The notes beneath the pieces are model-generated. The model did not search any database, was not told the origin of the DNA, and saw nothing but the letters and a program-made list of their open reading frames with translations. Made by a program: the position numbers and the translations under genes. This document shows positions 7,048 to 16,030 of a stretch of 64,000 bases of DNA, in pieces (the first letter of the stretch is position 1; each line of letters begins with the position of its first letter). Source of the stretch: Cytobacillus horneckiae. Lineage in GTDB: Bacteria > Bacillota > Bacilli > Bacillales > Cytobacillaceae. The stretch covers positions 109,501 to 173,500 of the forward strand of contig NZ_PISD01000016.1 in assembly GCF_002835735.1 (NCBI RefSeq). Direction: 5' to 3'.

Positions 7048-9129
7048 TTACTGCCATTCTCTAAAGTTTTTTCTTAAACGATTTTTTATTTTTACTATTA
7101 CTATCACTTCGCCTTTACCCATTTTTTGTTTATTCCATTCATAAAAACTGGCAACTGTAATAAGTAATGATCCTCCCATTAATAAATAGCTCCACCAAGG
7201 CAAATTGCCCCAGAACGGTCTAGATTGAAGAATGACATTTATGAGCAAGACGATGGACCCGACAAAGAAATATGATTTTTTTCTGAAATAGATACCGGCA
7301 AGCAAAGCAATAATCGTTAATGTTCCTAATATGAGGGCATCATTCACTTGATTACTATTTAATGCATCAATTACTAATGTTAAAGCAACAACAACTAATA
7401 CGCCCCATTCTAAATATGAAGTCTGATATCGGAAACGCCCGTTTAATATTAAGCGAATGACGATAATAACACATACCAATGGAAGCATATAAAATTCTCT
7501 TTCGAAATAAGCCGGTAACCTTACTTCATTGATGAAAGCATAATATGGCTGCAATAGGTAAATAACGCTGCAAACTGCAGGAACCCAATATTGTTTTACT
7601 CTTTTTCGCTGCATCCATAATAGAACAGCAATGAGTAAACCAGGCAGAAGCTTCATCCATAAAGCCTCTAATTGATAAGCATATAATGATAATAAATACA
7701 GGCACGAAATGATTGTATAAACATCTATAAAAAACCACTTATTTGCGACGTGATACAGCTTTTTGGATAAAAGTGATCCTCCGAATAAAAATACTAAAGC
7801 AAACACTAAAACTACATTAAAGGCTGTCTCTAAGATTACTGCATTTGATAAAATATAATAATGAGTTGAAACGAACAGGATAAATAATGGAATCATATTA
7901 AGGATGCTCATCCCTCTCACATGAATGAAAGCAATGACTAACAAACTATAGACAATTAACGAAAGCCATTCAGGAAGACCAAAGGGATATTGGTTGAGAA
8001 ATGCAAGCAGCCCGATTATTGACCACGGAATCAGAAAGTCTTCAATTCGTTTTTTATTATTTTCTTTATTTATTTTCCAATAGGCAAAAACGAAAATACT
8101 TAAAGATATATACGCATAATGGCTATAGTAAGTCGAAAATGCAATGTGAATCAACAAGACCATAAATATAAATATGGATAAAAATGAACCATAAAGAAAG
8201 ATTCGTATGAAAACTTCCTTGTTCACGCGCTTTGCAGATAACAAGTAAATAACAGCCGCTCCTACAAAACTGTATAAGGATTGATCACCATTAAAGATTA
8301 AATTCAAGAATAAGGCAACAGGTAAATAAAGATGGCCTGTCACAAAATAACCTCTGGAAAAAATAAAATCCTTTTTAAGAAAACTATAGCCAATAACGAA
8401 AAGCAGGATTGCACCGAATGGCCACATAATTTTCGTGAAAAATACTGGTAATTGTGTAAAAGCATTCAAGCTGAATAAATAACCAAATAAAAAGACAAAT
8501 GAAGAAATATATGGTATCCATTTATTTTTACTCATGAAATATAAAGCTGCATAAACAACGGAACCAATCAAAAATATACTCGGTCTAATAGCGGTATGAG
8601 CGCTAAAAAATATTGAAAAAATGATAGACAATGTATAAAAGCCTTGAGCTGTATACACAATTTGTCTTTTAATATCAGCATAAAAAGTATATTTTGATAT
8701 GAAATTAAAGATGAATAGAACTGCACTTGCCAAGAAAGCACTTATTGTTATGCCTAAATGTTTGTTATAGAACTTAAAGCTAGTGTTCATTTCTTCACCG
8801 AAGAATAAAAAGGCACATCCAAGCACGAAAGGAATCAGCCAAGAGCAACTATCCTGATAATATTTTCTATTATCAAACCGATAAAGCAGCATAAATACCC
8901 CAGTTAATAATAAAAGCATCGTGCCAGCCTGTAAAAATGCACAGAAGCTTACACCAGCACAGACGGACAATACCATAATAATAAGTCCAACATTTTTGCT
9001 GCTATTGTTAATTGGTACGATATAATGATGTTTAATCAAATGCCCAAAAACGAGATGAAGAATAAACCCAATTAAAAAGTACGGCAATAATAAATCATTA
9101 AAAGCATAAATTTTCTGCGCAAAGAGCAT
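7048..9129 (-). CDS. Downstream fragment of the interrupted membrane protein
   Basis: This 693-residue open frame from ATG 9129 is almost entirely hydrophobic helices, roughly 20 or more predicted spans, with short charged loops such as YRFDNRKYYQD and NKENNKKRIED. It has no recognisable catalytic motif. The 23 codons before its ATG (9130-9198) are also sense and hydrophobic, and no SD is evident at the ATG. It is therefore more likely the C-terminal part of a longer gene than an independent one. The C-terminus is basic. Confidence 0.6.
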   Translation of the reverse strand: MLFAQKIYAFNDLLLPYFLIGFILHLVFGHLIKHHYIVPINNSSKNVGLIIMVLSVCAGVSFCAFLQAGTMLLLLTGVFMLLYRFDNRKYYQDSCSWLIPFVLGCAFLFFGEEMNTSFKFYNKHLGITISAFLASAVLFIFNFISKYTFYADIKRQIVYTAQGFYTLSIIFSIFFSAHTAIRPSIFLIGSVVYAALYFMSKNKWIPYISSFVFLFGYLFSLNAFTQLPVFFTKIMWPFGAILLFVIGYSFLKKDFIFSRGYFVTGHLYLPVALFLNLIFNGDQSLYSFVGAAVIYLLSAKRVNKEVFIRIFLYGSFLSIFIFMVLLIHIAFSTYYSHYAYISLSIFVFAYWKINKENNKKRIEDFLIPWSIIGLLAFLNQYPFGLPEWLSLIVYSLLVIAFIHVRGMSILNMIPLFILFVSTHYYILSNAVILETAFNVVLVFALVFLFGGSLLSKKLYHVANKWFFIDVYTIISCLYLLSLYAYQLEALWMKLLPGLLIAVLLWMQRKRVKQYWVPAVCSVIYLLQPYYAFINEVRLPAYFEREFYMLPLVCVIIVIRLILNGRFRYQTSYLEWGVLVVVALTLVIDALNSNQVNDALILGTLTIIALLAGIYFRKKSYFFVGSIVLLINVILQSRPFWGNLPWWSYLLMGGSLLITVASFYEWNKQKMGKGEVIVIVKIKNRLRKNFREWQ

Positions 9130-9198
9130 TACTTCAAATAGAAATGCTGCAATAAAAATAGGTGGAAAATATTTGAATAGATAACCTTGTATGCGCGA

Positions 9199-10449
9199 TT
9201 ACAAATAAAGAAATTGACCTGCTAAAAATATAAAAGCGACGAGCAGCGCATAAGAAGGTTCCATCAAATTGGCTAGTATTTTTTCTACAGATATATATAT
9301 AAAAGCGATGATTGCGGCCGCTGCACTAGTCAGCTGAAATACTTCTTCCCACGACCCCTTATTTACTAATAACTTAGGTACTGCTAAAAAGCTGATTGCG
9401 ACAAAACAATACAAAATTGGACTAACTGAAGAAAGGAAAGAATGTTCAATTAGCTGATAAGCTCCGTACACAATTAATAAGCTAAAGGCAAAATGATACT
9501 CCTTATTTCCCGAAATAAATACGATTGCGAGAAATAGACAGGCAGCCATTATTATACTCGCACTATGTATTACATGATCCTCAAAGAATAACGTCATAAA
9601 AACAGTTGTAAAAATTAGCTGAATTTGCACAAAATGTTTAAACTGCTCAATGAAAAGCAGAAATTGCTTTTTCTTGCGGAGCCAATGATAGCCCATTACA
9701 TATAGGAAGCTGAAAAAAGTCATTCCAAGATAAAACAAGTCATTCGTAAATCTGACAAACGCCAATGTATAGCCTGCTAAAAATGTCATTGTGATAAAAA
9801 CAAACCAAGCAAATAATCTTGAATTTAACTTCTTTGCTAATAGGAAATAAACCGGCAGAAGGCAAATGCTTCCTAAGGCTCCTAATAAAAACCGTCCTTG
9901 TCCATAGAATGAAAAATATGTGCCCAGTAATTCGAACCAGGCAATGGAAAGGATAAGTATTGGTAAAAATAAGCTGGCCAAAACATAAAAAGCAAAGGAT
10001 GTTTTTTTAATTTTCAGAACTTTATCAGCAAAAATGGCAATACCATAAAATAATACTGAGATAAGCGCTATACAGCCGCTCTTCATTACGTTTGACATAG
10101 TTGACCAATTGCTAGTTGCGATATAAATACCGCCGATTAAAAGCATCAATACACCGATGTTTAAAAGCCAAGAAATATTTCTCTCTCTTATTTCTTCAGG
10201 CGAAAGCCTCTTTTTCGTTATTCGTCTTTCGTTTTCTTCTGCCTGTTTTGGTATTTCTGCTTTCACTTCGGCAACATGGATTGATACGGCACTAGCCGCT
10301 AACACATTTTCTTTTATGGCCTCTTGGTCAAGTTTAAATTTTTCAAAGGCATCAATCGTTATACGATAATGATCATGAGAAATATACTCACCATCTTTTA
10401 AAGAAGACAGCTGTTTAACAAACAGCTCTCTATTGTCGCTGTCGGACAT
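9199..10449 (-). CDS. N-terminal fragment of the interrupted membrane protein
   Basis: The predicted start is ATG 10449, 8 nt after GGAGG. A GTG at 10470 in the same frame has no SD. The first about 100 residues are cytoplasmic and charged (a short helical segment DGEYISHDHYRITIDAF, then Lys/Glu-rich sequence ending RLSPEEIRERN). About ten hydrophobic spans follow, starting WLLNIGVLMLLIGGIY. The frame ends in the middle of a hydrophobic helix (FLAGQFLYL), which is typical of truncation. A promoter with an embedded palindrome lies just upstream. Confidence 0.65.
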   Translation of the reverse strand: MSDSDNRELFVKQLSSLKDGEYISHDHYRITIDAFEKFKLDQEAIKENVLAASAVSIHVAEVKAEIPKQAEENERRITKKRLSPEEIRERNISWLLNIGVLMLLIGGIYIATSNWSTMSNVMKSGCIALISVLFYGIAIFADKVLKIKKTSFAFYVLASLFLPILILSIAWFELLGTYFSFYGQGRFLLGALGSICLLPVYFLLAKKLNSRLFAWFVFITMTFLAGYTLAFVRFTNDLFYLGMTFFSFLYVMGYHWLRKKKQFLLFIEQFKHFVQIQLIFTTVFMTLFFEDHVIHSASIIMAACLFLAIVFISGNKEYHFAFSLLIVYGAYQLIEHSFLSSVSPILYCFVAISFLAVPKLLVNKGSWEEVFQLTSAAAAIIAFIYISVEKILANLMEPSYALLVAFIFLAGQFLYL

Positions 10450-10476
10450 ATCATTTGCCTCCAATCCCACTCTGTT

Positions 10477-10498
10477 ATTAGTGTAATATTACACTAAT
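10477..10498. promoter_or_regulatory. 22-bp perfect palindrome, candidate operator
   Basis: The half-site ATTAGTGTAAT is followed directly by its exact complement. On the minus strand, a promoter TTGATT-17 bp-TAATAT reads toward the membrane-protein gene, and the palindrome covers its -10 box. A second, slightly imperfect inverted repeat follows at 10501-10520. Sites like this are bound by dimeric repressors (GntR/YtrA or TetR type). The cognate regulator is not in the window. Confidence 0.6.
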
Positions 10499-10500
10499 GA

Positions 10501-10520
10501 TGTATATTAATCAATATACA
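10501..10520. promoter_or_regulatory. Second inverted repeat upstream of the membrane-protein gene
   Basis: TGTATATT and AATATACA flank a 4-bp centre. The element overlaps the -35 region of the predicted minus-strand promoter and sits 2 bp from the 22-bp palindrome. Confidence 0.45.
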
Positions 10521-10540
10521 TTTAAAGAGATCCCTAACTT

Positions 10541-10569
10541 AAATAAAGGTGCCCCTTAAGTAGGACACC
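10541..10569 (-). terminator. Probable lipase terminator
   Basis: On the minus strand GGTGTCC pairs with GGGCACC (one U-G pair) across an 8-nt loop, followed by TTTATTT. It lies 15 bp after the lipase stop. The T-tract is imperfect. Confidence 0.5.
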
Positions 10570-10583
10570 CTCTATTTGATTAT

Positions 10584-12158
10584 TTATGGTTTTTCAATAT
10601 ACACCGATCGGATAATCGTTCGATTAAATGGCGCCCCTTTGTTTGTTTGCCCTTTTATATCAATGGTTACATTGTACACTCCTGAATTGCTGACGGCAGG
10701 GAGCTGGCCGATGAAATGAGCTTGATTAACTTCCTGTATAGATGATGGAGTAGAATACACTTTTCCTGATTCATCCGTTAGATGAATATCAAATGAAAGA
10801 TTTTTTAATGTTTGTGAAGCAGTTATAGAAAAAGCAGCCGAATTTCCTTTTGCCATTCCCACCATATCCATTTTAATTGGCGAATGTTCACTATATTGAA
10901 CTGTTAACAAATAGGCATTCTGCTGTTCGTTTGTGTTCATATCAATTTGCCATTCACCTTGTTCTGTATTTATATTTTTAAAGCTGTGTATAGCAGCACC
11001 ATTAAAAAAGGATGTTTCTTCACCAGATATATCAGCAATACTTTGATAAACTTTCCCTGATGGAGAAATCATTTTAATATGATCAATAGCTGAAGCCGTA
11101 AGAACATTTACATGCTCTAATGTTTCATCATTCACGAAAAAGCGATTGCTTACCGTTTGATTTTGTAATAGCTGGCCACCATGCACATAATAGGACTCTT
11201 CGGTAGAAATAACTTGTTCTTTATCAATTGCGGCTTTGCTTTTCATTGAAACTCCAGCAATCGAAGCCGTTCGAAGCTGCGGCTCTATTCGTGAAAAAAC
11301 AGCTGAGCCCATCCGAATGCGATCGTGATCAATTGCTGAATCAGTAAATAAGTGGTTGCCATATGGAAGGAGTGTACTCCATTCATTAACTAGACCATCA
11401 TTTGAGCCATGGGATGAAAGATATTGCCCGCCCATCCATAACGCTGACATAGCCGGACCTTTATTTGTCCCTGCAACTGTATAATATTTATTTTTTAAAG
11501 CATTGGAATGATTGTCTGTTAATGAACGAAAATGTGCCATTTCACCAACCTGAAGCGAATATGTTCCATCATCTTTCTGTCCCAGAAGTGTGCCTAACCA
11601 CCCTGCCCACCAGCTATAGGCTAAATCCGCTAAATGTGATCCGTGATGAGGAGAACCTAAAGTAAAAACTCTGCCTACATATTGATGTGCGCCATAATGG
11701 ATTAAAGCAGCTTGTGTATCAGGTCCGCCCTTGCTATGAGCAATAATATTTACTTTTTTTCCGTTGAAATGTTGACTAATATCTTGAAGTAATGAGGCAA
11801 GCAATTCACCATTTGCATATTGGCTGGAAGAACCATTTCCTGCTGCATCATATAGCTGAACAAATACTGTTTGATACCCAGCTTCATATGCTTTTGTATA
11901 CATATCATTGACACCATGATACTCTGTTTCGCCGTACCAGCTTGTTGAACTGCCATTTTTTCCTTGTACAAATACAATTGGGGGTTTATTAGGGTCTAAA
12001 TTGGGAGGGGTGCTGCCGAGAAACCAATCGCCAGGTGTAAAGCTTTCACCCGGCGGCTTCAACTTTCCTGTCAATTCATTTTGCGCCGATGCCGTAACAG
12101 GTGAAACTGCAAAAAACAATAAAGAAACAAATGAAACAAGCGACACAATCTTTTTCAA
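10584..12158 (-). CDS. Secreted alpha/beta-hydrolase lipase/esterase
   Basis: A signal peptide is visible: a KK-rich start, a hydrophobic core and a likely cut after TASA. The mature enzyme has the alpha/beta-hydrolase nucleophile elbow AHSKGG (Ser near 142-145). Asp in GSNDGLV and His in AIDHDR complete a triad. AHSxG in place of GxSxG is typical of Bacillus lipases. The last about 230 residues form a beta-rich C-terminal extension of unknown role. The ATG at 12167 abuts AGGAGG directly, so TTG 12158, 9 nt downstream, is the likelier start (524 residues). The substrate is probably esters or triglycerides outside the cell. Confidence 0.85.
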   Translation of the reverse strand: MKKIVSLVSFVSLLFFAVSPVTASAQNELTGKLKPPGESFTPGDWFLGSTPPNLDPNKPPIVFVQGKNGSSTSWYGETEYHGVNDMYTKAYEAGYQTVFVQLYDAAGNGSSSQYANGELLASLLQDISQHFNGKKVNIIAHSKGGPDTQAALIHYGAHQYVGRVFTLGSPHHGSHLADLAYSWWAGWLGTLLGQKDDGTYSLQVGEMAHFRSLTDNHSNALKNKYYTVAGTNKGPAMSALWMGGQYLSSHGSNDGLVNEWSTLLPYGNHLFTDSAIDHDRIRMGSAVFSRIEPQLRTASIAGVSMKSKAAIDKEQVISTEESYYVHGGQLLQNQTVSNRFFVNDETLEHVNVLTASAIDHIKMISPSGKVYQSIADISGEETSFFNGAAIHSFKNINTEQGEWQIDMNTNEQQNAYLLTVQYSEHSPIKMDMVGMAKGNSAAFSITASQTLKNLSFDIHLTDESGKVYSTPSSIQEVNQAHFIGQLPAVSNSGVYNVTIDIKGQTNKGAPFNRTIIRSVYIEKP

Positions 12159-12167
12159 ATAAATCAT

Positions 12168-12343
12168 CCTCCTACTTTGAATATGAAGATGGCTTGCAAA
12201 GGGAACAGTGACACTTTAAGCACCAAACCATCACGGCTTGATTTAAAGCGTAAGTAAAACGCTCTATATTCTTTTATGCTCCCGTAAAGGAAATCCTTCC
12301 TTTTTATAAAAAACACAACTAATGATTCATATCACCTAAATAC
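12168..12343. other. Intergenic region upstream of the lipase
   Basis: This segment between helD and the lipase holds no gene. Apart from the helD terminator at its right edge (12344-12405), I see only short inverted repeats, such as AAAGGA/TCCTTT, and no convincing promoter. Confidence 0.4.
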
Positions 12344-12405
12344 AAAAAGTCTCAATAGAATAAAAGGATGCACAATGTACAAACCTTTAGAACTATTGAG
12401 ACTTT
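12344..12405 (-). terminator. helD terminator
   Basis: A perfect 13-bp inverted repeat (arms 12346-12358 and 12393-12405, AAAGTCTCAATAG and complement) has a 34-nt loop and is followed on the minus strand by TTTTTGTATTT. It begins 4 bp after the helD stop codon. The long loop is unusual. Confidence 0.6.
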
Positions 12406-12409
12406 AGCT

Positions 12410-14689
12410 TTATCGAAGAATTTTTCTATAGGATGCTTCATCCGCTTCTTTTATAAATGGATTACCATCTTCAGTAGAAAATAATATAAGCGTATGCATC
12501 GCTCGGGTACATGCTGTATAAAAAAGCTTTCGTTCATATTCTAATTGATATTCTGCTGCATTATGAATAAATACTGCATCAAACTCGATTCCTTTTGCCA
12601 AATAGGATGGAATGACTAACACTCCCTTTTCATAGGACAAAGTGTGTTTATCAATCAGTTTTACATTGTGAAGATCCGGCATTAATTGCTTATACACCTG
12701 TTCGCTTTCACTTGCATTTTTGCAAATAACCGCTATTGTCTCGTCTCCTGCTTTTTTGCATTCATCAATTTTATTCAGCATTTCTTGATAAAAAACATTA
12801 GAGGAGCATTGGATAAGAAGTGGCTTTTCACCTTTTCGATTAAATGGCTGAATGTCCTCTCCATCTGCAATTAAACTTTTTGTAAACTCAACGATTTCTT
12901 TAGTTGATCGATAACTCCTCATTAATCGGTAAGTTTCCCCAACTGCTACTTCATATAATGTGGATTTAGAGAAAGAATGAAAATATATTGATTGATTTAA
13001 ATCGCCAAGCAGCGTCCATTTACTATAGGGATAGAGCTCTTGCATAAAAGCAAATTGGAAGGGCGAATAATCTTGAGCTTCATCAACAAATATGTGGCGT
13101 ATCGATGTATTGGATCTTTTGCCCTCAATTTGATCCTGTAAATATAAATAAGGGGTAGCATCCTCGTAAGAAAGATGATTTTGTTGTATATTCTTTACTG
13201 TGTAATCTGCCAGCAGCTCATAATCTTTATTTTTTATATGTGAAAATAATTGAATAAAAATCATCTTCATGTCGATAAATTTCATTTTTTTAATTTTACT
13301 TTTTATCGGTTTGAATTTTTTGCTAACGATCATTTTTGATAAAAATTTCTTCTCTATTTCATAATCATCAAATGAGTCTTCATTATTCCTCTTTTGCATA
13401 TCTTTGTACGCTTCCAAATAATCATCTTTATCGAGAAATTCAATAGCATTTTCTACCCATGGCTTTCTTCTTTCGTTTTTTTCCCTTTTCCTTATTTCGA
13501 TTAATAGCCATTCTTGAAGCAGTTGCATTCTATTTGGAATGGGAATCGTCGATTCAAGGGAATAAAAATAGCTTTTAATTGATTCCTTGTTTATAATCGT
13601 TTCCCCACGAAAGACAATGTCAGTAAAAACAAGCCCATCATTTAATAAATAGCCTAAATAATTGTCAATCTCCTTTTTATAAGCTAAAGAAGATTTATAC
13701 TGTATATTCTTTTTTCTTATTGCCAGTTTTTCCTGATCCTCAGCAGTGAGCAAATATTCCATTTGATCAAATGGGTCTTCTATTATAAATATACTTGCCA
13801 AGCGACTATTTAAATATTGCTGGAAGGTTGTTTGCTCCATATTATCTTCACCGAGTTCGGGCAAAACTGTTGCTACATAACTATTGAATAAAGGGTTAGG
13901 CGAAAAAAGAATGATGTTGTCTGAATGAAGCGTATTGCGAAAACGATAGAGCAGAAATGCCGCTCTCTGGAGAGCAGCTGAGGTTTTTCCGCTGCCTGCA
14001 ACCCCTTGAACGACTACAATCTTATCTTTAGTATTACGAATAATAGCATTCTGTTCCTTTTGAATGGTGGCAACGATGCTTTTCATTTGTGAATTTGCTT
14101 GATTGCCAAGCACTTCCTGCAACAGTTGATCACCTATTGTTAACCCGGTGTCGAACAGTCCATTTATTAGTCCATTTTTTATAATAAATTGCCGCTTTAA
14201 AGTAATATCTCCTTTTATTTCTCCATAAGGTGTTTCGTATTGTGCATGACCAGGGGAATAATCATAATACAAGCTCGATATCGGTGCACGCCAATCATAA
14301 ATAAGAAAATTTTCATCATCACTATCCATTAATGAAGCAATGCCGATGTAGATTTTGTCAGATTGATTTTCTCCCTTTTCGTGAAAATCAATCCTTCCAA
14401 AATAAGGAGAGTTTTTTAATTTCGCTAGCGTATTCAGCTGTTTATCAATCAGCCCCTTACTTCTCTCTCTCTCAGAAAGAAGTTCTGCTTGCTGCTTAAT
14501 GCTCGTAAATGTTTCTATTACATCATCAGGTTCATCCAGGTTAACTGTAACATCATCCCAAAACTCCTGTTTTATTTGCTGAACTTGTGATCCAACACTT
14601 TTAGTCTTTCCTATGTAATTAGCAGTTTTTCTGTCAATTTCCTCAATAATCTCATTTACACGCTGCTGTTCATTACGGATATCGCTCAT
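12410..14689 (-). CDS. helD: HelD-like RNA polymerase-associated superfamily 1 helicase
   Basis: This 759-residue protein has the HelD layout. An N-terminal coiled-coil arm (about 1-90) is followed by the Bacillus HelD segment IYDWRAPISSLYYD (about 130-143), which also occurs in UvrD-like HelD proteins. Walker A is GVAGSGKT (229-236). Motif II is VDEAQD, motif III is GDLNQSIY, and motif VI is near YTACTRAMHTL at the C-terminus. HelD removes RNA polymerase from stalled or post-termination complexes and recycles it. It is monocistronic, with its own terminator. AGGAGTG precedes the ATG. Confidence 0.92.
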   Translation of the reverse strand: MSDIRNEQQRVNEIIEEIDRKTANYIGKTKSVGSQVQQIKQEFWDDVTVNLDEPDDVIETFTSIKQQAELLSERERSKGLIDKQLNTLAKLKNSPYFGRIDFHEKGENQSDKIYIGIASLMDSDDENFLIYDWRAPISSLYYDYSPGHAQYETPYGEIKGDITLKRQFIIKNGLINGLFDTGLTIGDQLLQEVLGNQANSQMKSIVATIQKEQNAIIRNTKDKIVVVQGVAGSGKTSAALQRAAFLLYRFRNTLHSDNIILFSPNPLFNSYVATVLPELGEDNMEQTTFQQYLNSRLASIFIIEDPFDQMEYLLTAEDQEKLAIRKKNIQYKSSLAYKKEIDNYLGYLLNDGLVFTDIVFRGETIINKESIKSYFYSLESTIPIPNRMQLLQEWLLIEIRKREKNERRKPWVENAIEFLDKDDYLEAYKDMQKRNNEDSFDDYEIEKKFLSKMIVSKKFKPIKSKIKKMKFIDMKMIFIQLFSHIKNKDYELLADYTVKNIQQNHLSYEDATPYLYLQDQIEGKRSNTSIRHIFVDEAQDYSPFQFAFMQELYPYSKWTLLGDLNQSIYFHSFSKSTLYEVAVGETYRLMRSYRSTKEIVEFTKSLIADGEDIQPFNRKGEKPLLIQCSSNVFYQEMLNKIDECKKAGDETIAVICKNASESEQVYKQLMPDLHNVKLIDKHTLSYEKGVLVIPSYLAKGIEFDAVFIHNAAEYQLEYERKLFYTACTRAMHTLILFSTEDGNPFIKEADEASYRKILR

Positions 14690-14716
14690 TAAAACACTCC
14701 TAAAAAAATAGATTAT

Positions 14717-14876
14717 TGTTGACTTAAGATTATTTCTATGCTATTGTTATTATAGGGATAAAATATATTTCAAATGTAAAAATCGCCACTAGACTTTATG
14801 TTAACATGCAATCATAATGATTTCAATATTTTTTTACATATCATTTAACATCTCTATATACTAGAGATGTTTTTTT
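14717..14876 (+). ncRNA. Candidate small RNA in the helD upstream region
   Basis: On the plus strand TTGACT, 17 bp, then TATTGT forms a promoter-like element beginning near 14717. About 100-120 nt downstream a perfect 9-bp hairpin (14848-14856 with 14862-14870) precedes TTTTTTT. Neither flanking gene is on the plus strand, so the terminator has no coding gene to serve. No open frame with an SD is visible between them. A short transcript of about 130 nt is the simplest reading. Confidence 0.35.
14848..14876 (+). terminator. Orphan plus-strand terminator
   Basis: ACATCTCTA and TAGAGATGT form a perfect 9-bp stem with a 5-nt loop, followed by seven T residues on the plus strand. No plus-strand gene precedes it. 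Confidence 0.7.
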
Positions 14877-14888
14877 ATGCAATACATC

Positions 14889-14914
14889 AAAAGCTGAGCT
14901 CAATGCTCAGCTTT
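14889..14914 (-). terminator. Terminator of the Gfo/Idh/MocA oxidoreductase gene
   Basis: A perfect 10-bp stem (AAAGCTGAGC and complement) with a 5-nt loop is followed by TTTT on the minus strand, 8 bp after the stop codon. Confidence 0.65.
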
Positions 14915-14921
14915 CATTCGC

Positions 14922-15875
14922 TTAACTATTTAATAATGATTCCAATACGATCTGAACTTGATGTCCGTCCTTAAAGTCTATAACAAATCCACCGCTTCTA
15001 TCCATTGCTTTCACACATTCTGCTACAAGATTCAGCTCTGATTTAGCTTCAACTTTAACAGACTCAGCGTCAGAATCACCTTTAGTCAGTATAACATCTT
15101 TCCAATTAACCAAGTCAATTGCCCCTTCATCACCAAACAACTTCATCGATAAATGTTCTTTTTGACCAATGCCGCTTGAGCCATTAAAGATAACGGGTAT
15201 GCCACCTTCTAACTCCATACGGGCAACAAATCCTGTTTCGCAACTTTCTCTGTCTTCAGGATATTCGACAAATGAAGCAATCACTTTCAATTCTCCAAAT
15301 AAAGAATGTATCAGTTGAATAAAATGAGGAGTTACCTCGCGAATAAAACCGCCCTGCTCTCTCGATGATATCCAAGCATTCTGCTGCCACCGCCTTGGCC
15401 ACTCTGTAAAGTGCATATTCATTTCAATTCTTTTTAGTTTACCGATTTCGCCTGCTTGCACCTTTTGCTGGATTATTAATTTCTCATTGCTGTATGCCAT
15501 TGGAAAGTTCATTGCATGAACTAGCCCAGTTCTCTCCGCTAATACTTTCATTTTCAATGATTCTTCTATTGAGTTTGCTAACGGTTTTTCACAGAGGATA
15601 TGCTTCCCGCTTTTTAAGATATCGATTGCAATGCTGGAATGATATTTAGGCGGCACCGCCAAGTATACTAGTTTAATTGTTTCATCATTCAGCATATGTA
15701 AATAGTCAGTATATAAATCAGCTTCAGGTACTTTTTGGGCAAATTCAGCAAGCCTCTCCTCATTTACGTCACATAAAGCAGCAACTTGTGTACGATGATG
15801 ACCTAAAAAGCTCTTCAGCACTCTTTCTCCTACTGCTCCTACACCTATCATCCCTACTTTAACTGTTTCTTGCAT
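14922..15875 (-). CDS. Gfo/Idh/MocA family oxidoreductase
   Basis: This 317-residue protein has an N-terminal Rossmann domain with GVGAVG (11-16) and the diagnostic EKP motif in LCEKPLA (near 95). A C-terminal alpha/beta dimerisation domain contains EVTPHFIQLIHS. Members oxidise or reduce sugars, inositols or related compounds using NAD(P). The substrate cannot be told here. It is transcribed alone, with its own terminator, and AGGTGACAAA precedes the ATG. Confidence 0.85.
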   Translation of the reverse strand: MQETVKVGMIGVGAVGERVLKSFLGHHRTQVAALCDVNEERLAEFAQKVPEADLYTDYLHMLNDETIKLVYLAVPPKYHSSIAIDILKSGKHILCEKPLANSIEESLKMKVLAERTGLVHAMNFPMAYSNEKLIIQQKVQAGEIGKLKRIEMNMHFTEWPRRWQQNAWISSREQGGFIREVTPHFIQLIHSLFGELKVIASFVEYPEDRESCETGFVARMELEGGIPVIFNGSSGIGQKEHLSMKLFGDEGAIDLVNWKDVILTKGDSDAESVKVEAKSELNLVAECVKAMDRSGGFVIDFKDGHQVQIVLESLLNS

Positions 15876-16030
15876 TTTGTCACCTACTATTGAAATTTTA
15901 GATTTTCTCTATTAGCATTATATCGTTTTTTGCTTAATTATTGCGAATTTTTCATAATTTTTAAAGGGTTCTTACAATAGAATGATTAATATTAGTAGGA
16001 AACGGTATTTTGATTTGAAAGGATGATTAG

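Larger units (their letters stand above)
7048..10470 (-). pseudogene. Large multi-pass membrane protein gene interrupted by one in-frame stop
   Basis: Two open frames, 9199-10449 and 7048-9129, are in the same reading frame. They are separated only by a TAA (9199-9201) and 23 further sense codons. Read through, they give one protein of about 1,133-1,140 residues. It resembles large Bacillaceae membrane proteins with a cytoplasmic N-terminus and a long polytopic C-terminal region (the SCO7613/DUF2157-like type). Either the gene has recently been inactivated, the stop is a sequencing error, or two polypeptides are made. Confidence 0.6.

Noticed and set aside
14848..14876. Hairpin as the terminator of the minus-strand oxidoreductase gene
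   Set aside because: The T-tract is on the plus strand only. A separate hairpin with a T-tract on the minus strand (14889-14914) already serves that gene.
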